Shown here in pieces: positions 1 to 13,764 of a DNA stretch of 64,000 nucleotides. Both the position numbers and the translations under genes were made by a program. The stretch comes from Ptiloglossa arizonensis (lineage: Eukaryota > Arthropoda > Insecta > Hymenoptera > Colletidae). Location of the stretch: positions 992,001 to 1,056,000 of the forward strand of contig NW_027478536.1 in NCBI RefSeq assembly GCF_051014685.1, in the 5' to 3' direction. The notes below the pieces were generated by a model, which ran no database searches, was not told where the DNA came from, and saw only the letters and a program-made list of their open reading frames with translations. Within the stretch, counting starts at the first letter, position 1. Every line of letters starts with the position of its first letter.

Positions 1-354
1 TTGGTTTCGAGTATCAGACTTGCGAAAATTTTGATGTATTCTCAACCATTCCTTAACTTCAAACTCCCATATCTCGCGAACGGATTGACGAACTCGAGAA
101 ATTCCTGTTGCATCTGAAAGTCGAAACTCGCCCGATTACAACGGTATGTGTATTTTTCCCCTAGGCCTTTGTAGATATTTGTTTCGGGAATCAGACTTGC
201 GAAAATTTTGATGGTTGCTCAAGCGTTCCTTAAATTCAAACTCCCATATCTCGCGAACGGATTGACGAACTCGAGAAACTACTGTTGCATCTGAAAGCAG
301 AAACTCGCCCGATTACAACGGTATGTGTATTTTTGCCCTAGGCCATAGTAGTTA
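1..354. repeat. rearranged monomers before first full HOR copy
   Basis: Two monomers that do not match the place they would hold in the 18-mer. The second (178-354) looks chimeric. Its 5' part, with GGGAATCAG and GGTTGCTCAAGCG, matches the monomer at about 890-1040. Its 3' part, with GAGAAAC and GCCCTAGGCCATAG, matches about 2925-3010. The next monomer begins with GAGTATTAG like the one at about 3017, then follows the 18-mer order. This is what unequal exchange between out-of-register monomers would leave. Confidence 0.75.
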
Positions 355-3300
355 TTGGTTTCGAGTATTAGACTTGCGAAAATTTTGATGGTTTCTCAAC
401 CATTCCTTAACTTCGAACTCCCATATCTCGCGAACAGATTGACGAACTCGAGAAATTCCTGTTGCATATGAAAGTAGAAACTCGCCCGATTACAATGGTG
501 TGTGTACTTTTCCCCCAAGCCATAGTAGTTATTGGTTTCGAGTATCAGACTTGCGAAAATTTTGATGTATTCTCAACCATTCCTTAACTTCAAACTACCA
601 TATCTCGCGAACGGATTGACGAACTCGAGTAATTCCTATTGCATCTGAAAGCAGAAACTAGCCCGATTTCAACGGTATGTGTACTTTTTCCATGGGCCAT
701 TCCAGTTATTTGTTTCGATTATCAGACCAGCGAAAATTTTGATGGTTTCTCAACCATTCCTTAACTTCAAACTACCATATCTCGCGAATGGATTGACGAA
801 CTCGAGAAATTCCTGTTGCATCTGAAAGTCGAAACTCGCCCGATTACAACGGTATGTGTATTTTTCCCCTAGGCCTTTGTAGATATTTGTTTCGGGAATC
901 AGACTTGCGAAAATTTTGATGGTTGCTCAAGCGTTCCTTAAATTCAAACTCCCATATCTCGCGAACGGATTGACGAACTCGAGAAATTCCTGTTGCATCT
1001 GAAAGCAGAAGCTCGCCCGATTACAATGGTGTGTGTACTTTTCCCCTAGGCCATTCCAGATATTGGTTTCGATTATCAGACCTGCGAAAATTTTGATGGT
1101 TTCTCAAACGTTCCTTAACTTCCAACTCCCATATCTCGCGAACGGATTGACGAACTCGAGAAATTCCTGTTGCATCTGAAAGTAGACACTCGCCCGATTA
1201 CAATGGTGTGTGTACTTTTCCCCCAAGCCATAGTAGTTATTGGTTTCGAGTATCAGACTTGCGAAAATTTTGATGGATTCTCAACAATTCCTTAACTTCA
1301 AACTCCCATATCTCGCGAATGGATTGACGAACTCGAGAAATTCCTGTTGCATCTCGAAGCAGAAACTCGCCCGATTACAACGGTATGTGTATTTTTCCCC
1401 TAGGCCTTTGTAGTTATTGGTTTCGAGTATCAAATCAGCGAAAATTTTGGTGGTTTCTCAACCATTCCTTAACTTCAAACTGCCATATCTCGCGAAAGGA
1501 TTGACGAACTCTAGAAATTCCTGTTGCATCTCGAAGCAGAAACTCGCCCGATTACAACGGTATGTGTATTTTTCCCCTAGGCCTTTGTAGTTATTGGTTT
1601 CGGGAATCAGACTTGCGAAAATTTTGATGGTTGCTCAAGCGTTCCTTAACTTCAAACTCCCATATCTCGCGAACAGATTGACGAACACGAGAAATTCCTG
1701 TTGCATCTGAAAGCAGAAACTCGCCCGATTTCAACGGTAAGTGTACTTTTCCGCTAGGCCATTCCAGTTATTGGTTTCGAGAATCAGACCAGAGAAAATT
1801 TTGATGGTTTCTCAACCATTCCTTAACTTCAAACTCCCATATCTCGCGAATGGATTGACGAACTCGAGAAATTCCTGTTGCATCTGAAAGTAGAAACTCG
1901 CCCGATTACAACGATATGTGTATTTTTCCCCTAGGCCTTTGTAGTTATTGGTTTCGAGTATCAAATCAGCGAAAATTTCGGTGGTTTCTCAACCATTCCT
2001 TAACTTCAAACTCCCATATCTCGCGAACGGATTGACGAACTCGAGAAATTCCTGTTGCATCTGAAAGCAGAAACTCGCCCGATTACAACGGTATGTGTAT
2101 TTTTGCCCTAGGTCATAGTAGTTACTGGTTTCGAGTATCAGACTTGCGAAAATTTTGATGGTTTCTCAAGCGTTCCTTAATTTCAAACTCCCATACCTCG
2201 CTAACGGATTGTCGAACTCGAGAAATTCCTGTTGCATCTGAAAGCAGAGACTCGCCCGATTACAAAGGTATGTGTATTTTTGCCCTAGGCCATAGTAGTT
2301 ATTGGTTTCGAGTATCAGACTTGCGAAAATTTTGATGGTTTCTCAAACGTTCCTTAACTTCCAACTCCCATATCTCGCGAACGGATTGACGAACTCGAGA
2401 AATTCCTGTTGTATCTGAAAGTAGACACTCGCCCGATTGCAATGGTGTGTGTACTTTTCCCCTAGGCCATTCCAGTTATTGGTTTCGAGTATCAGACCAG
2501 CGAAAATTTTGATGGTTTCTCAACCATTCCTTAACTTCAAACTCCCATATCTCGCGAACGGATTGACGAACTCGAGACATTCCTGTTGCATCTGAAAGTA
2601 GAAACTCGCTCGATTACAACGGTATGTGTATTTTTCCCCTAGGCCTTTGTAGTTATTGGTTTCGGGAATCAGACTTGCGAAAATTTTGATGGTTGCTCAA
2701 GCGTTTCTTAACTTCAAACTCCCATATCTCGCGAACGGATTGACGAACTCGAGAAATTCCTGTTGCATCTGAAAGTAGAAACTCGCCCGATTACAACGAT
2801 ATGTGTATTTTTCCCCTAGGCCTTTGTAGTTATTGGTTTCGAGTATCAAATCAGCGAAAATTTTGGTAGTTTCTCAACCATTGCTTAACTTCAAACTCCC
2901 ATATCTCGCGAACGGATTGACGAACTCGAGAAACTCCTGTTGCATCTGAAAGCAGAAACTCGCCCGATTACAACGGTATGTGTATTTTTGCCCTAGGCCA
3001 TAGTAGTTATTGGTTTCGAGTATTAGACTTGCGAAAACTTTGATGGTTTCTCAAGCGTTCCTTAATTTCAAACTCCCATACCTGGCTAACGGATTGTCGA
3101 ACTCGAGAAATTCCTGTTGCATCTGAAAGCAGAGACTCGCCCGATTACAAAGGTATGTCTATTTTTGCCCTAGGCCATAGTAGTTATTGGTTTCGAGTAT
3201 CAGACTTGCGAAAATTTTGATGGTTTCTCAACCATTCCTTAACTTCAAACTCCCATATCTCGCGAACGGATTGACGAACTCGAGAAATTCCTGTTGCATC

Positions 3301-3540
3301 TGAAAGTAGAAACTCGCCCGATTACAATGGTGTGTGTACTTTTCCGCCAAGCCATAGTAGTTATTGGTTTCGAGTATCAGACTTGCGAAAATTTTGATGT
3401 ATTCTCAACCATTCCTTAACTTCAAACTCCCATATCTCGCGAACGGATTGACGAACTCGAGAAGTTCCTGTTGCATCTGAAAGTAGAAACTCGCCCGGTT
3501 ACAACGGTATGTGTATTTTTCCCCTAGGCCATAGTAGTTA
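355..3540. repeat. 18-mer HOR (type A), copy 1
   Basis: This 3186-bp unit (18 x 177) recurs in the same monomer order at 3541 and 6727. The diagnostic monomer with CCATGGGCC and TTTGTTTCGATTATCAG has its GCCCGATTTC at 661, 3847 and 7033, exactly 3186 bp apart. Copies differ by scattered single bases, for example AAATTTTGATGG here against AAATTATGATGG in copy 2. Unit boundaries are arbitrary within a tandem repeat; this start was chosen because order is conserved from here on. Confidence 0.93.
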
Positions 3541-6500
3541 TTGGTTTCGAGTATCAGACTTGCGAAAATTTTGATGGTTTCTCAACCATTCCTTAACTTC
3601 GAACTCCCATATCTCGCGAACAGATTGACGAACTCGAGAAATTCCTGTTGCATATGAAAGTAGAAACTCGCCCGATTACAATGGTGTGTGTACTTTTCCC
3701 CCAAGCCATAGTAGTTATTGGTTTCGAGTATCAGACTTGCGAAAATTTTGATGTATTCTCAACCATTCCTTAACTTCAAACTACCATATCTCGCGAACGG
3801 ATTGACGAACTCGAGTAATTCCTATTGCATCTGAAAGCAGAAACTAGCCCGATTTCAACGGTATGTGTACTTTTTCCATGGGCCATTCCAGTTATTTGTT
3901 TCGATTATCAGACCAGCGAAAATTATGATGGTTTCTCAACCATTCCTTAACTTCAAACTACCATATCTCGCGAATGGATTGACGAACTCGAGAAATTCCT
4001 GTTGCATCTGAAAGTCGAAACTCGCCCGATTACAACGGTATGTGTATTTTTCCCCTAGGCCTTTGTAGATATTTGTTTCGGGAATCAGACTTGCGAAAAT
4101 TTTGATGGTTGCTCAAGCGTTCCTTAAATTCAAACTCCCATATCTCGCGAACGGATTGCCGAACTCGAGAAATTCCTGTTGCATCTGAAAGCAGAAGCTC
4201 GCCCGATTACAATGGTGTGTGTACTTTTCCCCTAGGCCATTCCAGATATTGGTTTCGATTATCAGACCTGCGAAAATTTTGATGGTTTCTCAAACGTTCC
4301 TTAACTTCCAACTCCCATATCTCGCGAACGGATTGACGAACTCGAGAAATTCCTGTTGCATCTGAAAGTAGACACTCGCCCGATTACAATGGTGTGTGTA
4401 CTTTTCCCCCAAGCCATAGTAGTTATTGGTTTCGAGTATCAGACTTGCGAAAATTTTGATGGATTCTCAACAATTCCTTAACTTCAAACTCCCATATCTC
4501 GCGAATGGATTGACGAACTCGAGAAATTCCTGTTGCATCTCGAAGCAGAAACTCGCCCGATTACAACGGTATGTGTATTTTTCCCCTAGGCCTTTGTAGT
4601 TATTGGTTTCGAGTATCAAATCAGCGAAAATTTTGGTGGTTTCTCAACCATTCCTTAACTTCAAACTGCCATATCTCGCGAAAGGATTGACGAACTCTAG
4701 AAATTCCTGTTGCATCTCGAAGCAGAAACTCGCCCGATTACAACGGTATGTGTATTTTTCCCCTAGGCCTTTGTAGTTATTGGTTTCGGGAATCAGACTT
4801 GCGAAAATTTTGATGGTTGCTCAAGCGTTCCTTAACTTCAAACTCCCATATCTCGCGAACAGATTGACGAACACGAGAAATTCCTGTTGCATCTGAAAGC
4901 AGAAACTCGCCCGATTTCAACGGTAAGTGTACTTTTCCGCTAGGCCATTCCAGTTATTGGTTTCGAGAATCAGACCAGAGAAAATTTTGATGGTTTCTCA
5001 ACCATTCCTTAACTTCAAACTCCCATATCTCGCGAATGGATTGACGAACTCGAGAAATTCCTGTTGCATCTGAAAGTAGAAACTCGCCCGATTACAACGA
5101 TATGTGTATTTTTCCCCTAGGCCTTTGTAGTTATTGGTTTCGAGTATCAAATCAGCGAAAATTTCGGTGGTTTCTCAACCATTCCTTAACTTCAAACTCC
5201 CATATCTCGCGAACGGATTGACGAACTCGAGAAATTCCTGTTGCATCTGAAAGCAGAAACTCGCCCGATTACAACGGTATGTGTATTTTTGCCCTAGGTC
5301 ATAGTAGTTACTGGTTTCGAGTATCAGACTTGCGAAAATTTTGATGGTTTCTCAAGCGTTCCTTAATTTCAAACTCCCATACCTCGCTAACGGATTGTCG
5401 AACTCGAGAAATTCCTGTTGCATCTGAAAGCAGAGACTCGCCCGATTACAAAGGTATGTGTATTTTTGCCCTAGGCCATAGTAGTTATTGGTTTCGAGTA
5501 TCAGACTTGCGAAAATTTTGATGGTTTCTCAAACGTTCCTTAACTTCCAACTCCCATATCTCGCGAACGGATTGACGAACTCGAGAAATTCCTGTTGTAT
5601 CTGAAAGTAGACACTCGCCCGATTGCAATGGTGTGTGTACTTTTCCCCTAGGCCATTCCAGTTATTGGTTTCGAGTATCAGACCAGCGAAAATTTTGATG
5701 GTTTCTCAACCATTCCTTAACTTCAAACTCCCATATCTCGCGAACGGATTGACGAACTCGAGACATTCCTGTTGCATCTGAAAGTAGAAACTCGCTCGAT
5801 TACAACGGTATGTGTATTTTTCCCCTAGGCCTTTGTAGTTATTGGTTTCGGGAATCAGACTTGCGAAAATTTTGATGGTTGCTCAAGCGTTTCTTAACTT
5901 CAAACTCCCATATCTCGCGAACGGATTGACGAACTCGAGAAATTCCTGTTGCATCTGAAAGTAGAAACTCGCCCGATTACAACGATATGTGTATTTTTCC
6001 CCTAGGCCTTTGTAGTTATTGGTTTCGAGTATCAAATCAGCGAAAATTTTGGTAGTTTCTCAACCATTGCTTAACTTCAAACTCCCATATCTCGCGAACG
6101 GATTGACGAACTCGAGAAACTCCTGTTGCATCTGAAAGCAGAAACTCGCCCGATTACAACGGTGTGTGTATTTTTGCCCTAGGCCATAGTAGTTATTGGT
6201 TTCGAGTATTAGACTTGCGAAAACTTTGATGGTTTCTCAAGCGTTCCTTAATTTCAAACTCCCATACCTCGCTAACGGATTGTCGAACTCGAGAAATTCC
6301 TGTTGCATCTGAAAGCAGAGACTCGCCCGATTACAAAGGTATGTCTATTTTTGCCCTAGGCCATAGCAGTTATTGGTATCGAGTATCAGACTTGCGATAA
6401 TTTTGATGGTTTCTCAACCATTCCTTAACTTCAAACTCCCATATCTCGCGAACGGATTGACGAACTCGAGAAATTCCTGTTGCATCTGAAAGTAGAAACT

Positions 6501-6726
6501 CGCCCGATTACAATGGTGTGTGTACTTTTCCGCCAAGCCATAGTAGTTATTGGTTTCGAGTATCAGACTTGCGAAAATTTTGATGTATTCTCAACCATTC
6601 CTTAACTTCAAACTCCCATATCTCGCGAACGGATTGACGAACTCGAGAAGTTCCTGTTGCATCTGAAAGTAGAAACTCGCCCGGTTACAACGGTATGTGT
6701 ATTTTTCCCCTAGGCCATAGTAGTTA
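3541..6726. repeat. 18-mer HOR (type A), copy 2
   Basis: Second full 3186-bp unit. It keeps all 18 monomers in the order of copy 1, including two consecutive monomers near 5290-5620 with CAAGCGTTCC then CAAACGTTCC. It serves as the reference for the changes seen in copy 3. Private changes include GGTATCGAG near 6377 and GCGATAATTTT near 6393; the latter is shared with copy 3 at 9402. Confidence 0.93.
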
Positions 6727-9700
6727 TTGGTTTCGAGTATCAGACTTGCGAAAATTTTGATGGTTTCTCAACCATTCCTTAACTTCGAACTCCCATATCT
6801 CGCGAACAGATTGACGAACTCGAGAAATTCCTGTTGCATATGAAAGTAGAAACTCGCCCGATTACAATGGTGTGTGTACTTTTCCCCCAAGCCATAGTAG
6901 TTATTGGTTTCGAGTATCAGACTTGCGAAAATTTTGATGTATTCTCAACCATTCCTTAACTTCAAACTACCATATCTCGCGAACGGATTGACGAACTCGA
7001 GTAATTCCTATTGCATCTGAAAGCAGAAACGAGCCCGATTTCAACGGTATGTGTACTTTTTCCATGGGCCATTCCAGTTATTTGTTTCGATTATCAGACC
7101 AGCGAAAATTTTGATGGTTTCTCAACCATTCCTTAATTTCAAACTACCATATCTCGCGAATGGATTGACGAACTCGAGAAATTCCTGTTGCATCTGAAAG
7201 TCGAAACTCGCCCGATTACAACGGTATGTGTATTTTTCCCCTAGGCCTTTGTAGATATTTGTTTCGGGAATCAGACTTGCGAAAATTTTGATGGTTGCTC
7301 AAGCGTTCCTTAAATTCAAACTCCCATATCTCGCGAACGGATTGACGAACTCGAGAAATTCCTGTTGCATCTGAAAGCAGAAGCTCGCCCGATTACAATG
7401 GTGTGTGTACTTTTCCCCTAGGCCATTCCAGATATTGGTTTCGATTATCAGACCTGCGAAAATTTTGATGGTTTCTCAAACGTTCCTTAACTTCCAACTC
7501 CCATATCTCGCGAACGGATTGACGAACTCGAGAAATTCCTGTTGCATCTGAAAGTAGACACTCGCCCGATTACAATGGTGTGTGTACTTTTCCCCCAAGC
7601 CATAGTAGTTATTGGTTTCGAGTATCAGACTTGCGAAAATTTTGATGGATTCTCAACAATTCCTTAACTTCAAACTCCCATATCTCGCGAATGGATTGAC
7701 GAACTCGAGAAATTCCTGTTGCATCTCGAAGCAGAAACTCGCCCGATTACAACGGTATGTGTATTTTTCCCCCAGGCCTTTGTAGTTATTGGTTTCGAGT
7801 ATCAAATCAGCGAAAATTTTGGTGGTTTCTCAACCATTCCTTAACTTCAAACTGCCATATCTCGCGAAAGGATTGACGAACTCTAGAAATTCCTGTTGCA
7901 TCTCGAAGCAGAAACTCGCCCGATTACAACGGTATGTGTATTTTTCCCCTAGGCCTTTGTAGTTATTGGTTTCGGGAATCAGACTTGCGAAAATTTTGAT
8001 GGTTGCTCAAGCGTTCCTTAACTTCAAACCCCCATATCTCGCGAACAGATTGACGAACACGAGAAATTCCTGTTGCATCTGAAAGCAGAAACTCGCCCGA
8101 TTTCAACGGTAAGTGTACTTTTCCGCTAGGCCATTCCAGTTATTGGTTTCGAGAATCAGACCAGAGAAAATTTTGATGGTTTCTCAACCATTCCTTAACT
8201 TCAAACTCCCATATCTCGCGAACGGATTGACGAACTCGAGAAATTCCTGTTGCATCTGAAAGTAGAAACTCGCCCGATTACAACGATATGTGTATTTTTC
8301 CCCTAGGCCTTTGTAGTTATTGGTTTCGAGTATCAAATCAGCGAAAATTTTGGTGGTTTCTCAACCATTCCTTAACTTCAAACTCCCATATCTCGCGAAC
8401 GGATTGACGAACTCGAGAAATTCCTGTTGCATCTGAAAGCAGAAACTCGCCCGATTACAACGGTATGTGTATTTTTGCCCTAGGTCATAGTAGTTATTGG
8501 TTTCGAGTATCAGACTTGCGAAAATTTTGATGGTTTCTCAAACGTTCCTTAACTTCCAACTCCCATATCTCGCGAACGGATTGACGAACTCGAGAAATTC
8601 CTGTTGCATCTGAAAGTAGACACTCGCCCGATTGCAATGGTGTGTGTACTTTTCCCCTATGCCATTCCAGTTATTGGTTTCGAGTATCAGACCAGCGAAA
8701 ATTTTGATGGTTTCTCAACCATTCCTTAACTTCAAACTCCCATATCTCGCGAACGGATTGACGAACTCGAGACATTCCTGTTGCATCTGAAAGTAGAAAC
8801 TCGCTCGATTACAACGGTATGTGTATTTTTCCCCTAGGCCTTTGTAGTTATTGGTTTCGGGAATCAGACTTGCGAAAATTTTGATGGTTGCTCAAGCGTT
8901 TCTTAACTTCAAACTCCCATATCTCGCGAACGGATTGACGAACTCGAGAAATTCCTGTTGCATCTGAAAGTAGAAACTCGCCCGATTACAACGATATGTG
9001 TATTTTTCCCCTAGGCCTTTGTAGTTATTGGTTTCGAGTATCAAATCAGCGAAAATTTTGGTAGTTTCTCAACCATTGCTTAACTTCAAACTCCCATATC
9101 TCGCGAACGGATTGACGAACTCGAGAAACTCCTGTTGCATCTGAAAGCAGAAACTCGCCCGATTACAACGGTATGTGTATTTTTGCCCTAGGCCATAGTA
9201 GTTATTGGTTTCGAGTATTAGACTTGCGAAAATTTTGATGGTTTCTCAAGCGTTCCTTAATTTCAAACTCCCATACCTCGCTAACGGATTGTCGAACTCG
9301 AGAAATTCCTGTTGCATCTGAAAGCAGAGACTCGCCCGATTACAAAGGTATGTCTATTTTTGCCCTAGGCCATAGTAGTTATTGGTTTCGAGTATCAGAC
9401 TTGCGATAATTTTGATGGTTTCTCAACCATTCCTTAACTTCAAACTCCCATATCTCGCGAACGGATTGACGAACTCGAGAAATTCCTGTTGCATCTGAAA
9501 GTAGAAACTCGCCCGATTACAACGGTATGTGTATTTTTCCCCTAGGCCATAGTAGTTATTGGTTTCGAGTATCAGACTTGCGAAAATGTTGATGGTTTCT
9601 CAACCATTCCTTAACTTCGAACTCCCATATCTCGCGAACAGATTGACGAACTCGAGAAATTCCTGTTGCATCTGAAAGTAGAAACTCGCCCGATTACAAT

Positions 9701-9912
9701 GGTGTGTGTACTTTTCCGCCAAGCCATAGTAGTTATTGGTTTCGAGTATCAGACTTGCGAAAATTTTGATGTATTCTCAACCATTCCTTAACTTCAAACT
9801 CCCATATCTCGCGAACGGATTGACGAACTCGAGAAGCTCCTGTTGCCTCTGAAAGTAGAAACTCGCCCGATTACAACGGTATGTGTATTTTTCCCCTAGG
9901 CCATAGTAGTTA
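6727..9912. repeat. 18-mer HOR (type A), copy 3 with one loss and one gain
   Basis: Matches copy 2 at offset 3186 up to about 8500. One monomer is then missing: the CAAGCG type present at 5320-5496 is absent and the CAAACG type follows directly. The offset becomes 3009 (17 x 177), shown by the ACATTCCTG monomers (5764 against 8773) and GCGATAATT (6393 against 9402). A monomer with GAAAATGTTGATGG is extra at about 9522-9700, which restores the 3186 phase. Total length is therefore unchanged. Confidence 0.88.
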
Positions 9913-10820
9913 TTGGTTTCGAGTATCAGACTTGCGAAAATTTTGATGGTTTCTCAACCATTCCTTAACTTCGAACTCCCATATCTCGCGAACAGATTGA
10001 CGAACTCGAGAAATTCCTGTTGCATCTGAAAGCAGAAACTCGCCCGATTTCAACGGTATGTGTACTTTTTCCATGTGCAATTCCAGTTATTGGTTTCGGG
10101 TATCAGACTTGCGAAAATTTTGATGGTTTCTCAACCATTCCTTAATTTCAAACTCCCATATCTCGCGAACGGATTGACGAACTCGAGTAATTCCTATTGC
10201 ATCTGAAAGCAGAAACTAGCCCGATTTCAACGGTATGTGTACTTTTTCCATGGGCCATTCCAGTTATTGATTTCGATTATCAGACCAGCGAAAATTTTGA
10301 TGGTTTCTCAACCATTCCTTAATTTCAAACTACCATATCTCGCGAATGGATTGACGAACTCGAGAAATTCCTGTTGCATCTGAAAGTAGAAACTCGCCCG
10401 ATTACAACGGTATGTGTATTTTTCCCCTAGGCCTTTGTAGTTATTTGTTTCGGGAATCAGACTTGCGAAAATTTTGATGGTTGCTCAAGCGTTCCTTAAA
10501 TTCAAACTCCCATATCTCGCGAACGGATTGACGAACTCGAGAAATTCCTGTTGCATCTGAAAGTAGAAGCTCGCCCGATTACAATGGTGTGTGTACTTTT
10601 CCCCTAGGCCATTCCAGATATTGGTTTCGATTATCAGACCAGCGAAAATTTTGATGGTTTCTCAACCATTCCTTAATTTCAAACTACCATATCTCGCGAA
10701 CGGATTGACGAACTCGAGTAATTCCTATTGCATCTGAAAGCAGAAACTAGCCCGATTTCAACGGTATGTGTACTTTTTCCATGGGCCATTCCAGTTATTG
10801 ATTTCGATTATCAGACCAGC
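9913..10820. repeat. transition monomers after type A
   Basis: Monomers with CCATGTGCAATTCC, CCATGGGCCATTCC and TTGATTTCGATTATCAG forms that partly continue type A but are reshuffled. The stretch about 9350-10480 matches about 18200-19330 at offset 8848. That is 50 monomers minus 2 bp, and the 2 bp are explained by two 176-bp monomers lying between. It marks the switch to type B. Confidence 0.75.
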
Positions 10821-13764
10821 GAAAATTTTGATGGTTTCTCAACAATTCCTTAATTTCAAACTCCCATATCTCGCGAACGGATTGACGAACTCGAGAAATT
10901 CCTGTTGCATCTGAAATTAGAAACACGCCCTATTGCAATGGTGTGTGTACTTTTCCCCTAGGCCATGCCTGTTATTGGTTTCGAGTATCAAATCAGCGAA
11001 AATTTTGGTGGTTTCTCAACCATTCCTTAACTTCAAACTCCCATATCTCGCGAACGGATTGAGGAACTCGAGAAATTCCTGTTGCATCTCGAAGCAGAAA
11101 CTCGCCCGATTACAACGGTATGTGTATATTTGCCCTAGGCCATAGTAGTTATTGGTTTCGAGTATCAGACTTGCGAAAATTTTGATGGATTCTCAACCAT
11201 TCCTTAACTTCAAACTCCCATATCTCGCGAATGGATTGACGAACTCGAGAATTTCCTGTTGCATCAGAAAGTAGAAACTCGCCCGATTACAACGGTGTGT
11301 GTACTTTTCCCCTAGGCCATTCCAGTTATTGGTTTCGAGTATCAGACCTGCGAAAATTTTGATGGTTTCTCAACCATTCCTTAACTTCAAACTCCCATAT
11401 CTCGCGAACGGATTGACGAACTCGAGAAATTCCTGTTTCATCTGAAAGTAGAAACACGCCCGATTACAATGGTGTGTGTGCTTTTCCCCTAGGCCATTCT
11501 AGTTATTGGTTTCGGGAATTAGACTTGCGAAAATTTTGATGGTTTCTCAACCATTCCTAAATTTCAAACTCCCATATCTCGCGAACAGATTGACGAACTC
11601 GAGAAATTCCTGTTGCATCTGAAAGTAGAAACTCGCCCGATTACAACGGTATGTGTATTTTTCCCCTAGGCCTTTGTAGTTATTGGTTTCGAGTATCAAA
11701 TCAGCGAAAATTTTCGTGGTTTCTCAACCATTCCTTAACTTCAAACTCCCATATCTCGCGAACGGATTGACGAACTCGAGAAATTCCTGTTGCATCTGAA
11801 AGCAGAATCTCGCCCGATTACAACGGTATGCGTATTTTTGCCCTAGGCCATAGTAGTTATTGGTTTCGATTATCAGACTTGCGAAAATTTTGATGGTTTC
11901 TCAAGCGTTCCTTAATTTCAAACTCCCATACCTCGCTAACGGATTGTCGAACTCGAGAAATTCCTGTTGCATCTGAAAGCAGAGACTCGCCCGATTACAA
12001 AGGTATGTGTACTTTTCCCCCAAGCCATAGTAGTTATTGGTTTCGAGTATCAGACTTGCGAAATTTTGATGGATTCTCAACCATTCCTTAACTTCAAACT
12101 CCCATATCTCGCGAATGGTTTGACGAACTCGAGAAATTCCTGTTGCATCTGAAAGTAGAAAGTCGCCCGATTGCAATGGTGTGTGTACTTTTCGCCTAGG
12201 CCATTCCAGTTATTGGTTTCGAGTATCAGACCAGCGAAAATTTTGATGGTTTCTCAACCATTCCTTAACTTCAAACTCCCATATCTCGCGAACAGATTGA
12301 CGAACTCGAGAAATTCCTGTTGCATCTGAAAGTAGAAACTCGCCCGATTACAACGGTATGTGTATTTTTCCCCTAGGCCTTTGTAGTTATTGGTTTCGAG
12401 TATCAAATCAGCGAAAATTTTGGTGGATTCTCAACCATTCCTTAACTTCAAACTCCCATATCTCGCGAACGGATTGACGAACTCGAGAAATTCCTGTTGC
12501 ATCTGAAAGTAGAAAGTCGCCCGATTACAACGGTATGTGTATTTTTCCCCTAGGCCATAGTAGTTATTGGTTTCGAGTATCAGACTTGCGAAAATTTTGA
12601 TGGTTTCTCAACCATTCCTTAACATCAAACTCCCATATCTCGCGAATGGTTTGACGAACTCGAGAAATTCCTGTTGCATCTGAAAGCAGTATCTCGCCCG
12701 ATTACAACGGTATGCGTATTTTTGCCCTAGGCCATAGTAGTTATTGGTTTCGAGTATCAGACTTGCGAAAATTTTGATGGATTCTCAACCATTCCTTAAC
12801 ATCAAACTCCCATACCTCGCGAATGGATTGCCGAACTCGAGAAATTCCTGTTGCATCTGAAAGTAGAAACTCGCCCGATTACAACGGTATGTGTATTTTT
12901 CCCCTAGGCCTTTGTAGTTATTGGTTTCGAGTATCAAATCAGCGAAAATTTTGGTGGTTTCTCAACCATTCCTTAACTTCAAACTCCCATATCGCGCGAA
13001 CGGATTGACGAACTCGAGTAATTCCTATTGCATCTGAAAGCACAAACTCGCCCGATTTCAACGGTATGTGTACTTTTTCCCTGGGCCATTCCAGTTATTG
13101 GTTTCGGGTATCAGACTTGCGAAAATTTTGATGGTTTCTCAACCATTCCTTAATTTCAAACTCCCATATCTCGCGAACAGATTGACGAACTCGAGAAATT
13201 CCTGTTGCATCTGAAAGTAGAAACTCGCCCGATTACAACGGTATGTGTATTTTTCCCCTAGGCCTTTGTAGTTATTGGTTTCGAGTATCAAATCAGCGAA
13301 AATTTTGGTGGTTTCTCAACCATTCCTTAACTTCAAACTCCCATATCTCGCGAACGGATTGACGAACTCGAGAAATTCCTGTTGCATCTGAAAGCAGTAT
13401 CTCGCCCGATTACAACGGTATGCGTATTTTTGCCCTAGGCCATAGTAGTTATTGGTTTCGATTATCAGACTTGCGAAAATTTTGATGGTTTCTCAAGCGT
13501 TCCTTAATTTCAAACTCCCATACCTCGCTAACGGATTGTCGAACTCGAGAAATTCCTGTTGCATCTGAAAGCAGAGACTCGCCCGATTACAAAGGTATGT
13601 GTACTTTTCCCCCAAGCCATAGTAGTTATTGGTTTCGAGTATCAGACTTGCGAAATTTTGATGGATTCTCAACCATTCCTTAACTTCAAACTCCCATATC
13701 TCGCGAATGGTTTGACGAACTCGAGAAATTCCTGTTGCATCTGAAAGTAGAAAGTCGCCCGATT
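10820..13764. repeat. type B monomer block, copy 1
   Basis: A monomer assortment distinct from type A. The part 10820-12500 recurs at 23387-25070 (offset 12567 = 71 x 177). The part 12750-13764 recurs at 25490-26510 (offset 12744 = 72 x 177) and at 40830-41840. A marker monomer has AAATTTTGATGG instead of AAAATTTTGATGG, a 1-bp deletion giving 176 bp. It occurs here twice (about 12060 and 13652), and the same lesion lies in the later copies. Differences between copies are scattered substitutions. Confidence 0.88.
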
